A DNA stretch of 64,000 nt, from NCBI RefSeq assembly GCF_040412425.1, contig NC_089795.1, positions 78,727,163 to 78,791,162 of the forward strand, given 5' to 3'. The stretch's first letter is position 1; the number at the start of each line of letters is the position of its first letter. The position numbers and the translations under genes are program-made. This document shows, piece after piece, positions 38,489 through 50,161 of this stretch. The DNA comes from Macrobrachium rosenbergii (taxonomy: Eukaryota; Arthropoda; Malacostraca; Decapoda; Palaemonidae). The notes under the pieces were generated by a model. It was not told the origin of the DNA, made no database searches, and saw only the letters and a program-made list of their open reading frames with translations.

Positions 38489-39514
38489 ACAAGGCTCAAT
38501 GAAAAGTTAGAATAATCATCAAATGAATAATGTTTACTGCTATGCACATCCTTGCGCATCGATAATCCTGAGGTTATTTTAGCCATCTGACTATAAACGA
38601 TACGGAACAAAAATCTGAGCTAAAACTGTTGCCGAAAAGACGTAGATTAATTATTCTAATAGCTGTTGGAACTGCTTGTGTGTCAGTGGTATTTCATAGG
38701 TCATATAACTGGATCTCTTCCAGGATATCAGTTGGTCTGATGTGAAGTCGCTGAATTCTTACGAAAATATCGCTTAAGTTTGATTGATATCAGTAATATT
38801 AATTGAAAATATCAGTGAGTGTCAGTAGAATTAAATGTAGAAAATAAAATCAAAGTGATTACATCATTAATGACTTACCTGCCCAGAGATAAGATTTATT
38901 GGATGCCGATAAGAATATACGAGTTTCTAAATTCTACCGGACAGGGATAGACTCAGAAAGGTATGAAGAAAGGGATAAATGTGTACGCAGTATACATGCA
39001 ATTACACTCCATCTGCATAATATGCATACCCTGTCTCCCCGAAAAAACTGATACCATGAAATTATTTTTACTGCAATATGAGTGGTTGACATATCCCTGT
39101 AGAAAATAGTTATTTTCCAAGCTCTGGTTTCTTGGTTCATTTTGCTTTTGCAATTGCTGGGATAAGAACATGGAGTGTAATAGCATGTATACTGCGTATT
39201 AAACGTATAATTATGACTGGGTAATCGAAATCCACGTGAGTGCAAATTAAATGTATACAAAGAATTTATTTGCTATATCTTAATTGTCAAGCTCATCAAA
39301 TATCCTGGAACTCAGGCAATAATCTTCTCAGACTAGGGTTAATTTCAGTGGGTATTCATAAATGATGACATGCTTCCTGAGCGTGACCCGCAGCGGAAAT
39401 GAAGCCCATTCTGCTGGTGTCCCATCAGTGTTTCATGATAATAATTATGTTGTTGTTTGCCAAAAATCGATTTGTGACTTCTGAGTTTGAAACTCATGAG
39501 AAAAAAAACTTATT

Positions 39515-39581
<67 letters not shown>

Positions 39582-39582
<1 letters not shown>

Positions 39583-39662
39583 GAGTAAGAAAGAGAAAGG
39601 CCTGAATGAGTCTGTAAATAATTCTAATAAGAATATTTTCATTTTTGATGCTAAATTTAAAA

Positions 39663-39760
<98 letters not shown>

Positions 39761-39762
39761 AA

Positions 39763-39858
<96 letters not shown>

Positions 39859-39912
39859 GTGACAAAGAAAAAGCCTGAATCACTGCAAATAATTGTGGCG
39901 AGAATAAACTAA
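39582..39912. repeat. Direct duplication around two TA tracts
   Basis: agaaaggcctgaatgagtct then gtaaataatt near 39592 resembles aaaaagcctgaatcactgca then aataatt near 39868. Each follows a TA tract. TA tracts occupy 39522-39575, 39668-39754 and 39765-39856. Confidence 0.7.
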
Positions 39913-40725
39913 AAATAGACAGAGTGCTATTCAGGTCACCAGAGCACCTCGAGCTTCTTTCTGGTACTGACGCAGCAGTTAGAATAGCCTTTTAAACAGA
40001 TATTCCTGGGATTCCTTTAGAATCCTTAACTTTCCTTACGATGGGCAATTAACCATTTCTTGGAAGAATACTGGATGTGTTCAAGTCCTTCGTTACGTCA
40101 AAGGTGACACGGTTGTCACTCTTACTTTTATTTATAAAATTTATTTGTTATCAACACGTAGGGTGAAATGACCTTATTCAGTTACTGATAGAGCGAAAAG
40201 GGGACAAGGATGGGAGATATTCATTCGTATATGGTTGTATTCATACAACGTGCAAAATTATATTTTAATCTGATGGTCACATCCTGTTCGTGATGATATT
40301 TTCTCTTGATTGGAGATCATTAAAACTTTTGCTCTTTCTTTCTGAGTTACGATATGAAACATACTTTTGTATAACTGTGTCGGAGGTGAATATCTGTTTG
40401 TTGGACTGTTTTTTTTGATAACCGGTGTTTTTTTGTCAGAATATATTGTGGGTGTCTAATACGGCTGACCAAGCTGGTTTTGTAAGAAATAAGAAAGCCT
40501 TTTCGTCTGATACCTAGAAGTATGGCCCATTAGTTTCAGTAGAAATAACCCCTTCAGGTTTTTGCCCATAAAGTAGTGTTAGTGATTTCTGTGAATTAGT
40601 ATTTATGAATTCGGGTTTCCATTTAATGCCATATTTCGTGTTTATTGCTTGAAGGATAAAGCTTTATGCATTTTGAATGCAAAATATGTTTATTTTCGAT
40701 ATTATGATCATCTTCGGTGTATTAC

Positions 40726-40935
40726 GTGAAACACTGTCAAATGCTTTTTACTAATATACAAACTCTCGCATTATGGCGTTTGTAGCATATTGCCCTAATT
40801 GTCCTAAATGTCAAAGATTGAAATTCTAAAGTATTTAGTGAAACACTGTCAAGTGTTTTTCATAATCTACAGAACACTCGCATTATGACGTTTTTAGTAC
40901 ATTGCATTTTTGTAATAAACGTCTAAAATTAAATG
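40726..40935. repeat. Diverged 112-bp tandem duplication
   Basis: gtgaaacactgtcaaatgct and actcgcattatggcgttt occur again 112 bp later as gtgaaacactgtcaagtgtt and actcgcattatgacgttt. Confidence 0.8.
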
Positions 40936-41134
40936 TCTAAGACTGAATGTCTAATTAGTAGGTTCTCTTTTAGAGAACTGCAAAGGGATGAAACTGAGTA
41001 TGGCATGCAATTAGGCAAAAGAAGAGGAATCTTTGTTACCTCACGAAAGAGGATTTCTGTAGGTTTTGAGTTTTCCACTAAAATCCGTAAAGCAGGAATC
41101 GAAGTCGACTGATCCAGATAATATTGCTTTTTTC

Positions 41135-41458
41135 GGGTCTATCCTAGATAGTGACCCCCAAGGGTTTTCGGGGGTCGTCATCTAGGACTAATATTTCTTG
41201 GGGGTCTATCCTAGATAGTGACCCTCAAGGGTTTTCGGGGGTCGTCATCTAGGACTAATATTTCTTGGGGGGGTCTATCCTAGATAGTGACCCCCAAGGG
41301 TTTTCGGGGTCGTCATCTAGGACTAATATTTTTAGTCTATCCAGATAGTGACCCCTAAGTAGTCATCTAGGACTAATAGTTCTGGGGTCTATCCCAGATA
41401 GTGACCCCTGAGGTTTTCAAGGTGGGTCGTCATCTAAGGACTAATATTTCTTGGGGTC
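41135..41458. repeat. Five-unit tandem array of hairpin-forming units (about 51-73 bp each)
   Basis: Each unit reads gggtctatcctagatagtga, ccccc, a short agggttttc loop, then gggggtcgtcatctaggac and taatatttctt. The two G/C-rich halves are near-inverse (cctagatagtgaccccc against gggggtcgtcatctagg), so each unit can fold. Units start at 41135, 41202, 41271, about 41333 and 41385. The fourth is shortened. Confidence 0.9.
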
Positions 41459-41883
41459 ATTATCTTTTATAATATTTACAGTCTTTTTGTTTATGTTTTA
41501 CGTGTCCCAGCGGGTTTGTACTAAACACCCTGCAAAGGTGGATACATACCGGGTTAAAACTCTTAGGGATCTTTATAAATTGAATCAGAAACCAGGCTTC
41601 CAAAAAAATGAAGCTGGTTGACTTTCAGGGGTTCAAATTAAAACCTCGAAACCGAATCTCTAATTACCTTTGATGTTCCGGGCAAGGAATTTTTCAGTCT
41701 TGTCCTCACCTCGGTAACTCTTTTAATTACAGCAGTCAAAGGCTCCTTTGATAGTATTTCCATAAAAAAATGCTTCAACGGTGCTAAACAAACAAAAATA
41801 AAAATAAACAAGCAGAGGTTTACCTGAACTAGGTGAAGGTGAAATGTGGAGAGAAATTTACTTCCATCAGAATTACATGTTAT

Positions 41884-42022
<139 letters not shown>

Positions 42023-42435
42023 TGTACAATATTGATTTTGTTACCTTGAATTGAACAATAACAAAAATCCTTTTCGTCACCAAATCGAAAGTTTAAAGAA
42101 ATATAATTGTCATATACAACAGCAATCTCCAACACAATGCAGTGCAATTACAAAACTGGATACCCTTCCCCGTAAATGAATGGAGCGTTGAAATGAGCAA
42201 GATTTGTGATACGTGAGGTCTGGCTCTTCGTGCAGTTCAGGTATACATAGTTGAAAGGTTCATGAATATTCACCTTTTTAGCCTGATGTCGTCTCTATAT
42301 GCCCAGGTATATCGTCGACTGGTCACGTCCAGCCGTTAGTTTTGAACGAGGTCATTATACTCCAAGTGTGTTTTCCGATTTTTCAATGTTATCTTTTTGC
42401 ATGTCAGCATCACCCAAGACTTCATACTGACCTTT

Positions 42436-42437
<2 letters not shown>

Positions 42438-42500
<63 letters not shown>

Positions 42501-42510
42501 ACACACACAC
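42438..42510. repeat. (CT)n(CA)n microsatellite
   Basis: CT with one cc interruption, then a short CA run. Confidence 0.95.
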
Positions 42511-42519
42511 AGATATATA

Positions 42520-42630
42520 GTTAGCGATCTTACCTTGCCAGCGAGAGACCAGAGTTCGACCCCACAGGGGTGAAACGTCTTTTGGCCTGTTTCCTAAAAG
42601 AAACATTGTGCCTCTGGCAACCTGAAAAGG
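42520..42630 (+). mobile_element. Possible SINE head fragment
   Basis: A B-box-like agagttcgaccccac follows a weak A-box-like ttagcgatcttacc at about tRNA spacing, directly after a CT/CA microsatellite. It is too short and diverged to assign to a family. Confidence 0.3.
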
Positions 42631-42714
42631 TGGGTTCTTTGTCGATTTCCGTATGTATTAATTCATCATTCTCTTGTGGTACAAGATGGTGTCTGTCGAT
42701 TTTTTTCTCTTACT

Positions 42715-42715
<1 letters not shown>

Positions 42716-42769
<54 letters not shown>
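42716..42769. repeat. (CT)n microsatellite
   Basis: Pure CT run. Confidence 0.95.
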
Positions 42770-42770
<1 letters not shown>

Positions 42771-42899
42771 GTCGGGAGTTGGCTTTCCTGGTGATTCGTA
42801 CCATCTCTTAAAAGTCTCACTTTTAATTGGGTTCTTTGATTTCATATTGGTATTTTATTTTTCTTTCAAGTATAAAGTGCTCATTCGATCTCCTTTAGG

Positions 42900-45490
42900 T
42901 ACTTAGGTGGTTTCTGCGTCGATTTCCTGTAGGTACCGTTTTATATTTTCTTCCCAATGTATGTTGGTTATAAAGTTACTATTTTGGTCACTTGAGTTGA
43001 TATTAACGGTCGTGTTCCCCTTGTCTGGCGACCTCATCACATCCATCTACCTACTTTTCAAATTTACCAAACGAAAATAGCTAATCTTCAGTCTGTGCAG
43101 TTCAGTGACTGCTGCCCTCTACTGCCATTCTTTGCAAGTCTCCTCCTACGCTGTTTTTCTTGATCCTTATGACCTTTCATCTTCCAGATGGCAAGTGCCT
43201 GGCTTCCTTTGTGATTAAGCCTCACTCCGTCTTCCTTTTGCGTTTATTGTGACCGTGGCTGTCATAGCCTTTGATTATTAATAACAATGGCCTTTATTCT
43301 TGAAAAGAGCACAAGCACAAAAGACACACACTGTATGTATTGGATGAATAAGAAAGCATTGGCTGAAAAAGAAATTCTAACGTCAACATCTATAACAAGA
43401 CCAGGAGAAAGGTAGAAAAAAGGTAAAATCAACCTTACAAAATATGTGTTGTCACACAATGTGATCTATCTAAATTTCCTTATGGAAAGTTACGGAGAGA
43501 AGAAGTTACGAACAGCAATTTCCCAGGTAAAACAACAGTAACGAAGTAAAAGTAACAATGAAAAGAAAAAGTTGGTGATTGTATTGGAGTTTGGCTCAAA
43601 ACTCTCGGCTCTTGAACCTCTTGGTTATTCATAGCGTTAATAGAAGCAGGAGATGAAAGAGTGAGAATGGAATATAGAAATCCTTTTGTGGGAATTCTTC
43701 CAGAGTTGAATAGGATTCACGAGAACCCTGACTTGCTGTGTCCTCAGCATTCATGAAAGCTTCTATTCAAAACCACTAAAAAAAGGGGAAAATTATATTC
43801 ATAAAGAATATAATCTCCTCCCTATACCCTCCAGATAAGCGTAAAAAATGAACAATAGTATAAGCCAAATAGGTTATTCCGAGTGAGAGAGACAAACAGG
43901 AAACATACTTTTATTTCTCTACTGAACATTAACACCATTATATCTAGAGATGAAATTCAGATCATGTAAGTCTGCAATCATTTTTGTCATTTAGGTTGGG
44001 CTGGTAGATTACACAATTTCCTGTTCCGTGGTTAATGGTTGGAGGGCAAATGAAAATGGACACATGCTAGAAAAAGTGGTAGGCAATGTAGTGCAGTTGG
44101 GAAAAGTTCGACTTTTTTATATAATTATTATTAATTTGTCGAGCCTGAAAAAGTTGTTCTATTTGCATCACACGTGTTTCCAAAAGTTAGAGAGAGACTT
44201 ATCACGTAAGTTTATGGCTGTATGAGTTTATGACTTGGGTAATTAATGTTAAAGAGTGGAGGCTTAGGAAAGGGCTGTAACGTTGGGTTACAGGTTTGTG
44301 CTATATATTACGAACGCCTGGAAGTTGTTTTGAGTGAGTTTCATGAAGGTCTTGGAAGATTAAGAAATGCATGGAATGTTCTGTGCTATGAAAGTGCCAA
44401 ACCTGTGGAAAAGTGATAAAGCACATACTTAGATGGTATGGGAAGGAGCTGCTGCAAAAATAAGAAAATCGTTTGAACGCTGTAACTCAGATTAAGATGT
44501 CCTTGGAAGATATTGTGACAGAAGATCATAATGTTTGGGAAAGTGCTACTGTACAGTTTAAAAGACCTGGAAATAGTTCCAGTACAGGCTAACAAGGCTT
44601 CGGAAAGCGTCATGGAAAAGGTTAAGGATCTGGAAGTTGCAGTTAATAGCGGTAAAGATGGTCTTGGTCAGTACTTACTGCCATAGTTTAAAAATGTCTA
44701 GGAAAGTGCTGAAATATGAGATAAAACGACTTTAGATTGGGTTTTCCGTAGGCTAAGAAGACTTAGACAAGTACACTAATGCTGGTTTAATAAGGAGCTG
44801 TGAAGTGTAGTAGGTGGGTTACTAAGACTTGGGAACTTATGGTACCGCAGAATAGACAAAACATGTCTTTGATTCTCTCAGAGAAACCCCTTCCCCCATT
44901 TTTGTTGATGCTGAGTTCAGAGCTCTGACTCAGAAATCTCAAGATGATACGTTTGTTTTGTAAGGAGGAAAAACTTCCGTCTTGTTAAACGATTTTACTG
45001 ACGCTCAACACATAAGTTTCTCTCTCTCTCTCTCTCTCTCTCAAGATTCAACCAGAGCAAAAACAACGATGTTGTTATGTATTTATGAGGCCTTTGTGGT
45101 GTCGTTAAGGTAATTTTTTTCTTTTTGCTCTCTCAGGTTTTATGTTACTGAATTGTATGAGATTCCTGTCCCAAAATATCATTCATTAATGCTGAGGGAG
45201 GCAACTAGTGCATGAGAAGAGAAAACACATTTGCTGTAATGTATAAAACCTGATTGTGCAAAGTCCTATCCCTTGTAAGAACTTTTTTTTTTTTTTTAAC
45301 AGCATGCGCCTGTGAAGATAAGTCATACCAAATGAGTTTTCTTAGCAAGAAGGCACACATGCGGAGTTGCAATATCGATTCATTATTATCTTTTCGAAGA
45401 CTTGGCTTCCTGCTTTATATCATTTTCGCAATATTAACGTTGTCGTTATAAGTCATAGCTAGATATATATGCAATATTTAAATCGCCATT
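42900..45490. other. No gene recognised
   Basis: 44300-44720 repeats the motif ctggaaa or ttggaag at irregular 35-65 bp steps, perhaps a decayed minisatellite. The remainder is featureless. Confidence 0.45.
45018..45042. repeat. (CT)n microsatellite
   Basis: Short CT run. Confidence 0.9.
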
Positions 45491-45496
45491 ATAAAA

Positions 45497-45497
<1 letters not shown>

Positions 45498-45559
<62 letters not shown>

Positions 45560-45690
45560 TGAGAAGATGAAACGCTACTCAAATGGAACAAGCCTACAGT
45601 GGCATTGACTTGAAATTCAAGCTTTCAAAGGAGATGGTGTTCATTTGAAAGAAATTACGGTAGATAATAGGAAATACAGAAAGAAGGGAT
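45498..45690 (+). repeat. Single copy of the TTA-linked segment
   Basis: A TTA tract (45498-45556) is followed by gagaagatgaaacgctactc, aaatggaacaagcc, cattgacttgaaattcaagc and ggaaatacagaaagaagg, the same order as at 3427-3560. This suggests a dispersed element with TTA at its 5' side. Confidence 0.8.
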
Positions 45691-45694
45691 TGAT

Positions 45695-47335
45695 TGTTAA
45701 AAAGATAAAGAAGTAAATGAAAATATAAATAAATTATTAGAATATAAAGACTTTTGTGATGTTGTTTACCAAGTTTTTTTAAGAAACAGTAAAAAAATAC
45801 ATATATATAAACCCTGTTTTGTTACAGGATTATACTGTATGAGTGAATGAACATGAAAAATTTTCCCATCCTTATCTTCAGCATTTCTTATGAAATAATT
45901 TTCTCTATCAATGGGTATTAGGTACAACTACAGCAAACCTTGAAGATTAACGCTTGATAAATACGGGGAATAGAGATGGAAGGAAAATAAAAGTAAGAAA
46001 CTAAAAAGTTCCAAGTAAAGAGGAAAGAACGAAACGCATATAGCGACCTGTTTTTTCGGATTAAAAGGACGTTTTCCCTTTTTTTCCTCCAAGTGCTGGG
46101 ATTAGGGGGGAATTATCCTCTGCCAGAGCTCTTGGAGAAGACGTTATTTTCAGGTCAAGTGGGATTTTTATGTATGTTGATGAAGCTAGTCTTCGTCGAG
46201 GAATTTTTTTGTTCATACTTTATCTTAGTATATTTTTCCATTTTTTAAAATTGAATTTTGTGGTTTTAAAGCGTGGATATAATTTTAAAATGTATGAAGT
46301 CTGTGAATATTATTATGGAAAAGATTTTGTCAATCAAGCTTTTTACAGATTACAAGGATTTCCGACGTCAATGGCTTTAGTCATTGTAACGCCAGATTGT
46401 AGTTTAAAATTCTTCAATCATTCTTTTTAAGCGAGTTTCGTCCTTGGTCTTGCAGGAAGGTCTCCTCTTACACTGGAAAAGGTAGGCATCAAACTGACAT
46501 GACCTCTTAACTTAAGAAATTCTTGAAGAAGCGAATATTTGGTAATTAATCCCTTAATGAGAGGTACTTAGTCAACAACGCTGTAGCTGTTCGTAAATAG
46601 TTATCTCATTATCTCGGCCTTTAAGAAATCTCTGGCTCACCTCCAGCTACTCTGCGAAAGTTTAAAGTAAACAGAACATCTCTCGTGTCCTGACCTTTCG
46701 TCAGCTATGCATACATTCCTCGACAGTTTATTGTGGTCGAAAACATTTGCCGTACACTTCCACGAAATTGCTCTTCTTTCTTGGAACTGTCAATCTCTCT
46801 GAAAAACTAACAAAACAACGGGAAGTTCACAGAAAGTTTTTCTGCACTATAATACGTAGGCCACATCAGGTACACACATTGTAGTCAAGAAATTTCGCTG
46901 TATTCATTGTAAGGAATCATAATCATTGTGTGCCGTGACTGAGCGCCAAGAAATTCGCTTTGGCTATCTCTAACATCTATTTCTTTTCAAGAATATAGGG
47001 CAGGTGATTTGTTTCTTCTGAGGTAAGATCCTTTTTTTTTTTTTATCCCTCTTCGTTTTTGCTCTGATCTTATTAACATGCATGATTCGGAAAGAAATGC
47101 ATGCACATTACGGCCCACTTACATTACCTGGCCTTATGCAGGAGTCAGCCACTAGAGTTATTTTTGTATTATCTATTGATTATATATCTCTTGTAAATAA
47201 TTCGTTTATTGTAGAATTTTTATACTATAAAAAACTTCTTTACATAGCCATTTTACAACGTTTTCCTTATTTTACATTCACAAATATTAAGCCAGAAATA
47301 TCGTTAATGTCCAGTTCATTATACATTATGGTGTG
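45695..47335. other. No gene seen
   Basis: AT-rich sequence without supported features. A plus-strand 86-codon frame (46170-46430) has no recognised motif. Confidence 0.5.
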
Positions 47336-47337
47336 GT

Positions 47338-47450
47338 ATGGTATTGTGTTTGATAAGGGCTTCGTCCCCACCAGGATTCAAACCGATGCCTGGTTTAGAA
47401 ACAACGATAGAATGTGACATAGACCACCGGACTATCAAGAGAGATATAAG
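47338..47450 (-). mobile_element. tRNA-derived SINE fragment, family S3
   Basis: The minus strand reads gatagtccggtggtctatg (A-box region), aaaccaggcatcggtttgaa (B-box region), then cctggtggggacgaagccct, matching the 30.98-kb copy. The 3' part is missing or unrecognisable. Confidence 0.55.
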
Positions 47451-47727
47451 TTAATAGCGACTCTGCTGTGTATATGCCTGTCGAATTTAGGTTCTTGACT
47501 TAGTATTGATAACAACCCATCTCCACCATGATAACTAATTGGTAATTTGGAATACTGGCTGACTATAAATGTTTGTCACCAATACTCTTGACTTTTTTTC
47601 ATTTTCTCAGATATAAAGCAACTAATATCGTGCCAAAAATTTCTCAGACATAAACAAACGTTAATGTCGGCGGTCTAAAGCAACTTAAAAATCTATAATA
47701 ATAAAACCCAAGTGGATTTTTCTTGTT

Positions 47728-47996
47728 TGTTCTCCCCCGGGTGACGGTAGGGGAGACATGACACAGCCACCCACCCCTACAAACCGGTTTGTCCTCCCCG
47801 GGTGGGGGCAGGGTAGGTAGGAGGACGGGAGGGTAGGGGAGATATCCACCCTCTTCCTGCAAACATGTTGGTCCGCCCTGGGTGGGGGCTGCGGGGTACG
47901 GGGGTAGGGAGACATCCACCCTCCTCCTGCAAACCTGTCTGTCCGCCCCGGGTGGAGGCAGGGTAGGTAGGGGATCGGGAGAGTAAGGGAGACAGC
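47728..47996. repeat. G-rich tandem array, 3-4 units of about 70-85 bp
   Basis: Units share ccgccccgggtgggggcagg, ggtaggggagacatccaccc and tcctgcaaacctgt. The plus strand has dense runs of three to five G (for example ggtgggggcagggtaggtag at about 47800), suited to G-quadruplex formation. Proline-rich open frames on the minus strand come from the repeat and are not taken as a gene. Confidence 0.85.
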
Positions 47997-48197
47997 AACT
48001 CCGGGTTCCAGCGGCAACAAGGTTCGTTAAGAATATTTACACATTCCTACCCGTAATCGTTAGACCATGTTGGAATACCTTTTATCACTATCGCCGGAGG
48101 AGGTCAACAGGAACCTCCACCTGGGTCACGAAAGTGTTGAAATTTTATCAAGACGGAAACCGCAAGGCGATAAAAGTGTTTGAAAGCAACACGGTAT

Positions 48198-48199
<2 letters not shown>

Positions 48200-48239
<40 letters not shown>
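48200..48239. repeat. (CT)n microsatellite
   Basis: Pure CT run. Confidence 0.95.
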
Positions 48240-48241
<2 letters not shown>

Positions 48242-49243
48242 CTTCCGGTGTTTTGGGAATAGAGCCTCCCATGAAAAATGCGCCTTGCTGATAGATCCTT
48301 CCCACACCAGGGTTTTAGACAGCTTTTATGCATACAAAGCGGGTGATAGAAGAGATGCATTTTAGTTCTTCTGTGGGTCGGCAACGGCCGGAATGCTTTT
48401 ATAGGGCAACTTTTGAGCAAATATTTCTTTGTGACATATGGCATTACATGCTTTACTATATATAAAATAATTATTGCAGATATGTATATATATAATGTAT
48501 ATATGTGTATGTTTTGTAATATATATACAGTATATATTCGAGCCTGAAATTGTCTTTAGGTATAAAACAGTATTCGTAATGCAACGCAATAAAAAAATTT
48601 TAATCTATAATAGACCACAGAAAAATGGTCAGCAAAAGGTGCCAACGTATAAAACAAGAATTCTATTACATCGTTTATAGTCGCCTGAGTAAATGGGGAA
48701 TCAGCATGAAAATAGTTCAAGGTATATACATAAATGAAGAAATTTCTAACTCTTCCAGTTCTTGGAACAATAGATCATTGTTTGAAGGTTATATCCATTA
48801 TTTAACATAATGTTTTGAGCAGGAAGTGTTTGTGAAACATATTTATATTTGACGTCGTTTTTTAGCGGAAAGCTAATTTTGCACCTGTATATTCGTGCAG
48901 ATTTACTCGTAAAAACATCGACCATAAAAATGACACATGGGTTCAGCTCGGGCAATAGCTCTTAGCGATTTCATGAATTTTGCTTGGAGCAGAGCAATTC
49001 TGTTGACATTATTTATGGAATGACCATCGGGAAGGTTATAACCAAGCATGCACTTATGGAAGAGGAACGAAAAGAGAAATGCCCTCAGTTTTTTTGTTTT
49101 TTTTAAGTGGTTGATTGAAAGCATAAGATTGTCTTGTTATACATCTTGAAAATTATTCTTGTGTCATATGAGTGTATAATATCCTGTTGAGTTTGATATC
49201 AAGAGAGTTACTAGTGTTTTAATGTTAGAATTAGAAGACGTAA

Positions 49244-49471
49244 GAATCAGTTTATGCGAAATCATTCTGTAAGCACGGTGAAGCTCTGTTGAAAGAAACA
49301 TTACATTTATCTGGAATGAATCAGAGTTTGCTCGGTGAAGTTCAGATTGACGTGTGCGATCAATTCTTGATACTGGGCGACATCACCAAGCAGATGATTT
49401 TCCCTCTTAAGAAGTTAGCTCCAGAGAAAAAAAGAACAACAGTCGCTACCATACTGAAGGATTTTGGATGA
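49244..49471 (+). other. Short unassigned open frame with protein-like composition
   Basis: The frame is open from 49244 to a TGA at 49469-49471, with an ATG at 49289. It encodes MNQSLLGEVQIDVCDQFLIL, then a basic end with KKLAPEKKRTTVATILKDFG. Composition is mixed and not repeat-like, unlike most open frames nearby. No splice site or family was recognised. It lies about 540 bp past the transporter stop on the opposite strand. It could be a pseudogene piece, a terminal exon or chance. Confidence 0.15.
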
Positions 49472-49752
49472 ACATCCTGTGCATAAATTAGTTTCCTCGT
49501 AAATCTTCACAGGAAACTCCTTTAATTGTCTGACCCAACATCCGCCACCTTTACTATATTGCCTGCACTATGGCCTCTCTTTTTTCACCATTTTCACTTA
49601 TTTATTCTTTTACTAAGCCAATAAAGTACTTACGTTATGTTAATCACCCTTGTATCATTACTGTACCGACGGTATGGGACAAATCGTTTACCTCTGCATT
49701 CAATTTGAGGGCCCCCATAATACCTTCCGGAGTGTGTGCAGTGACACTCAAA

Positions 49753-49758
49753 TTTATT
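49753..49758 (-). promoter_or_regulatory. Candidate poly(A) signal of the transporter gene
   Basis: A minus-strand AATAAA lies 253 bp past the stop codon and would give a short 3' UTR. A second AATAAA lies at 49601-49606. AATAAA is frequent in AT-rich DNA, so this is only positional support. Confidence 0.35.
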
Positions 49759-50010
49759 CTTTCAGGATAAAGGACAAGCTGTCTCTAATCCATTTTACTG
49801 TTGAAATGTACATAACATGAATTACATTGTTAATAACTTAAGGCAAATAATATATTTGTCCAAGACTTCATCTCCATAAGCCTTCAGATATTCATATTGA
49901 TGACAGGCGGTTTATCTGTCTAGACATTTCGCGTGGATATTCAGACTGGAAATAAGGGGCAGTTCAATTCTCTCTTTCTCCAGACTTTCGGAAGCCTAAT
50001 GAATCACCCG

Positions 50011-50161
50011 CTACAGGAAGGTGCCCTTGGAGAAGCAGGTGCCGCCGAAGGCTTCTGGAGAGAGGATCTCCCTGAGGGCGCTGTAGGAGGAGGCTACACC
50101 TCCAACGACGCCAATAGATGCGATAGAGAAGAGAATTATTCTCTCCTGCTGGCTCAGCACT
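50011..50161 (-). CDS. Transporter exon C (terminal, 151 bp, with stop)
   Basis: The acceptor is cctgattctttcag. The first base completes an arginine codon (AG|A). Then come 49 codons and a TAG at 50013-50011. The translation starts VLSQQERIILFSIASIG and continues with VVGGVASSYSALREIL, the last transmembrane helix and the usual serine/tyrosine-containing end of this family. The tail is short (about 17 residues). Coding GC content is well above that of the flanks. The 4640-bp intron that separates it from exon B carries a SINE, a retroelement-like remnant and two dispersed repeats. Confidence 0.87.

Noticed and set aside
39515..39883. Long frames of alternating tyrosine and isoleucine, serine and leucine, or arginine and glutamate at many sites
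   Set aside because: They are translations of (TA)n, (CT)n and (GA)n tracts in all frames and not genes.
44300..44720. Possible tandem repeat around ctggaaa
   Set aside because: Spacing is irregular (35-65 bp) and unit similarity outside the short motif is too weak to support.
47644..48020. Proline-rich minus-strand frames of about 90-110 codons
   Set aside because: Three overlapping frames are all open because of the G-rich tandem repeat, so there is no evidence for one true protein.
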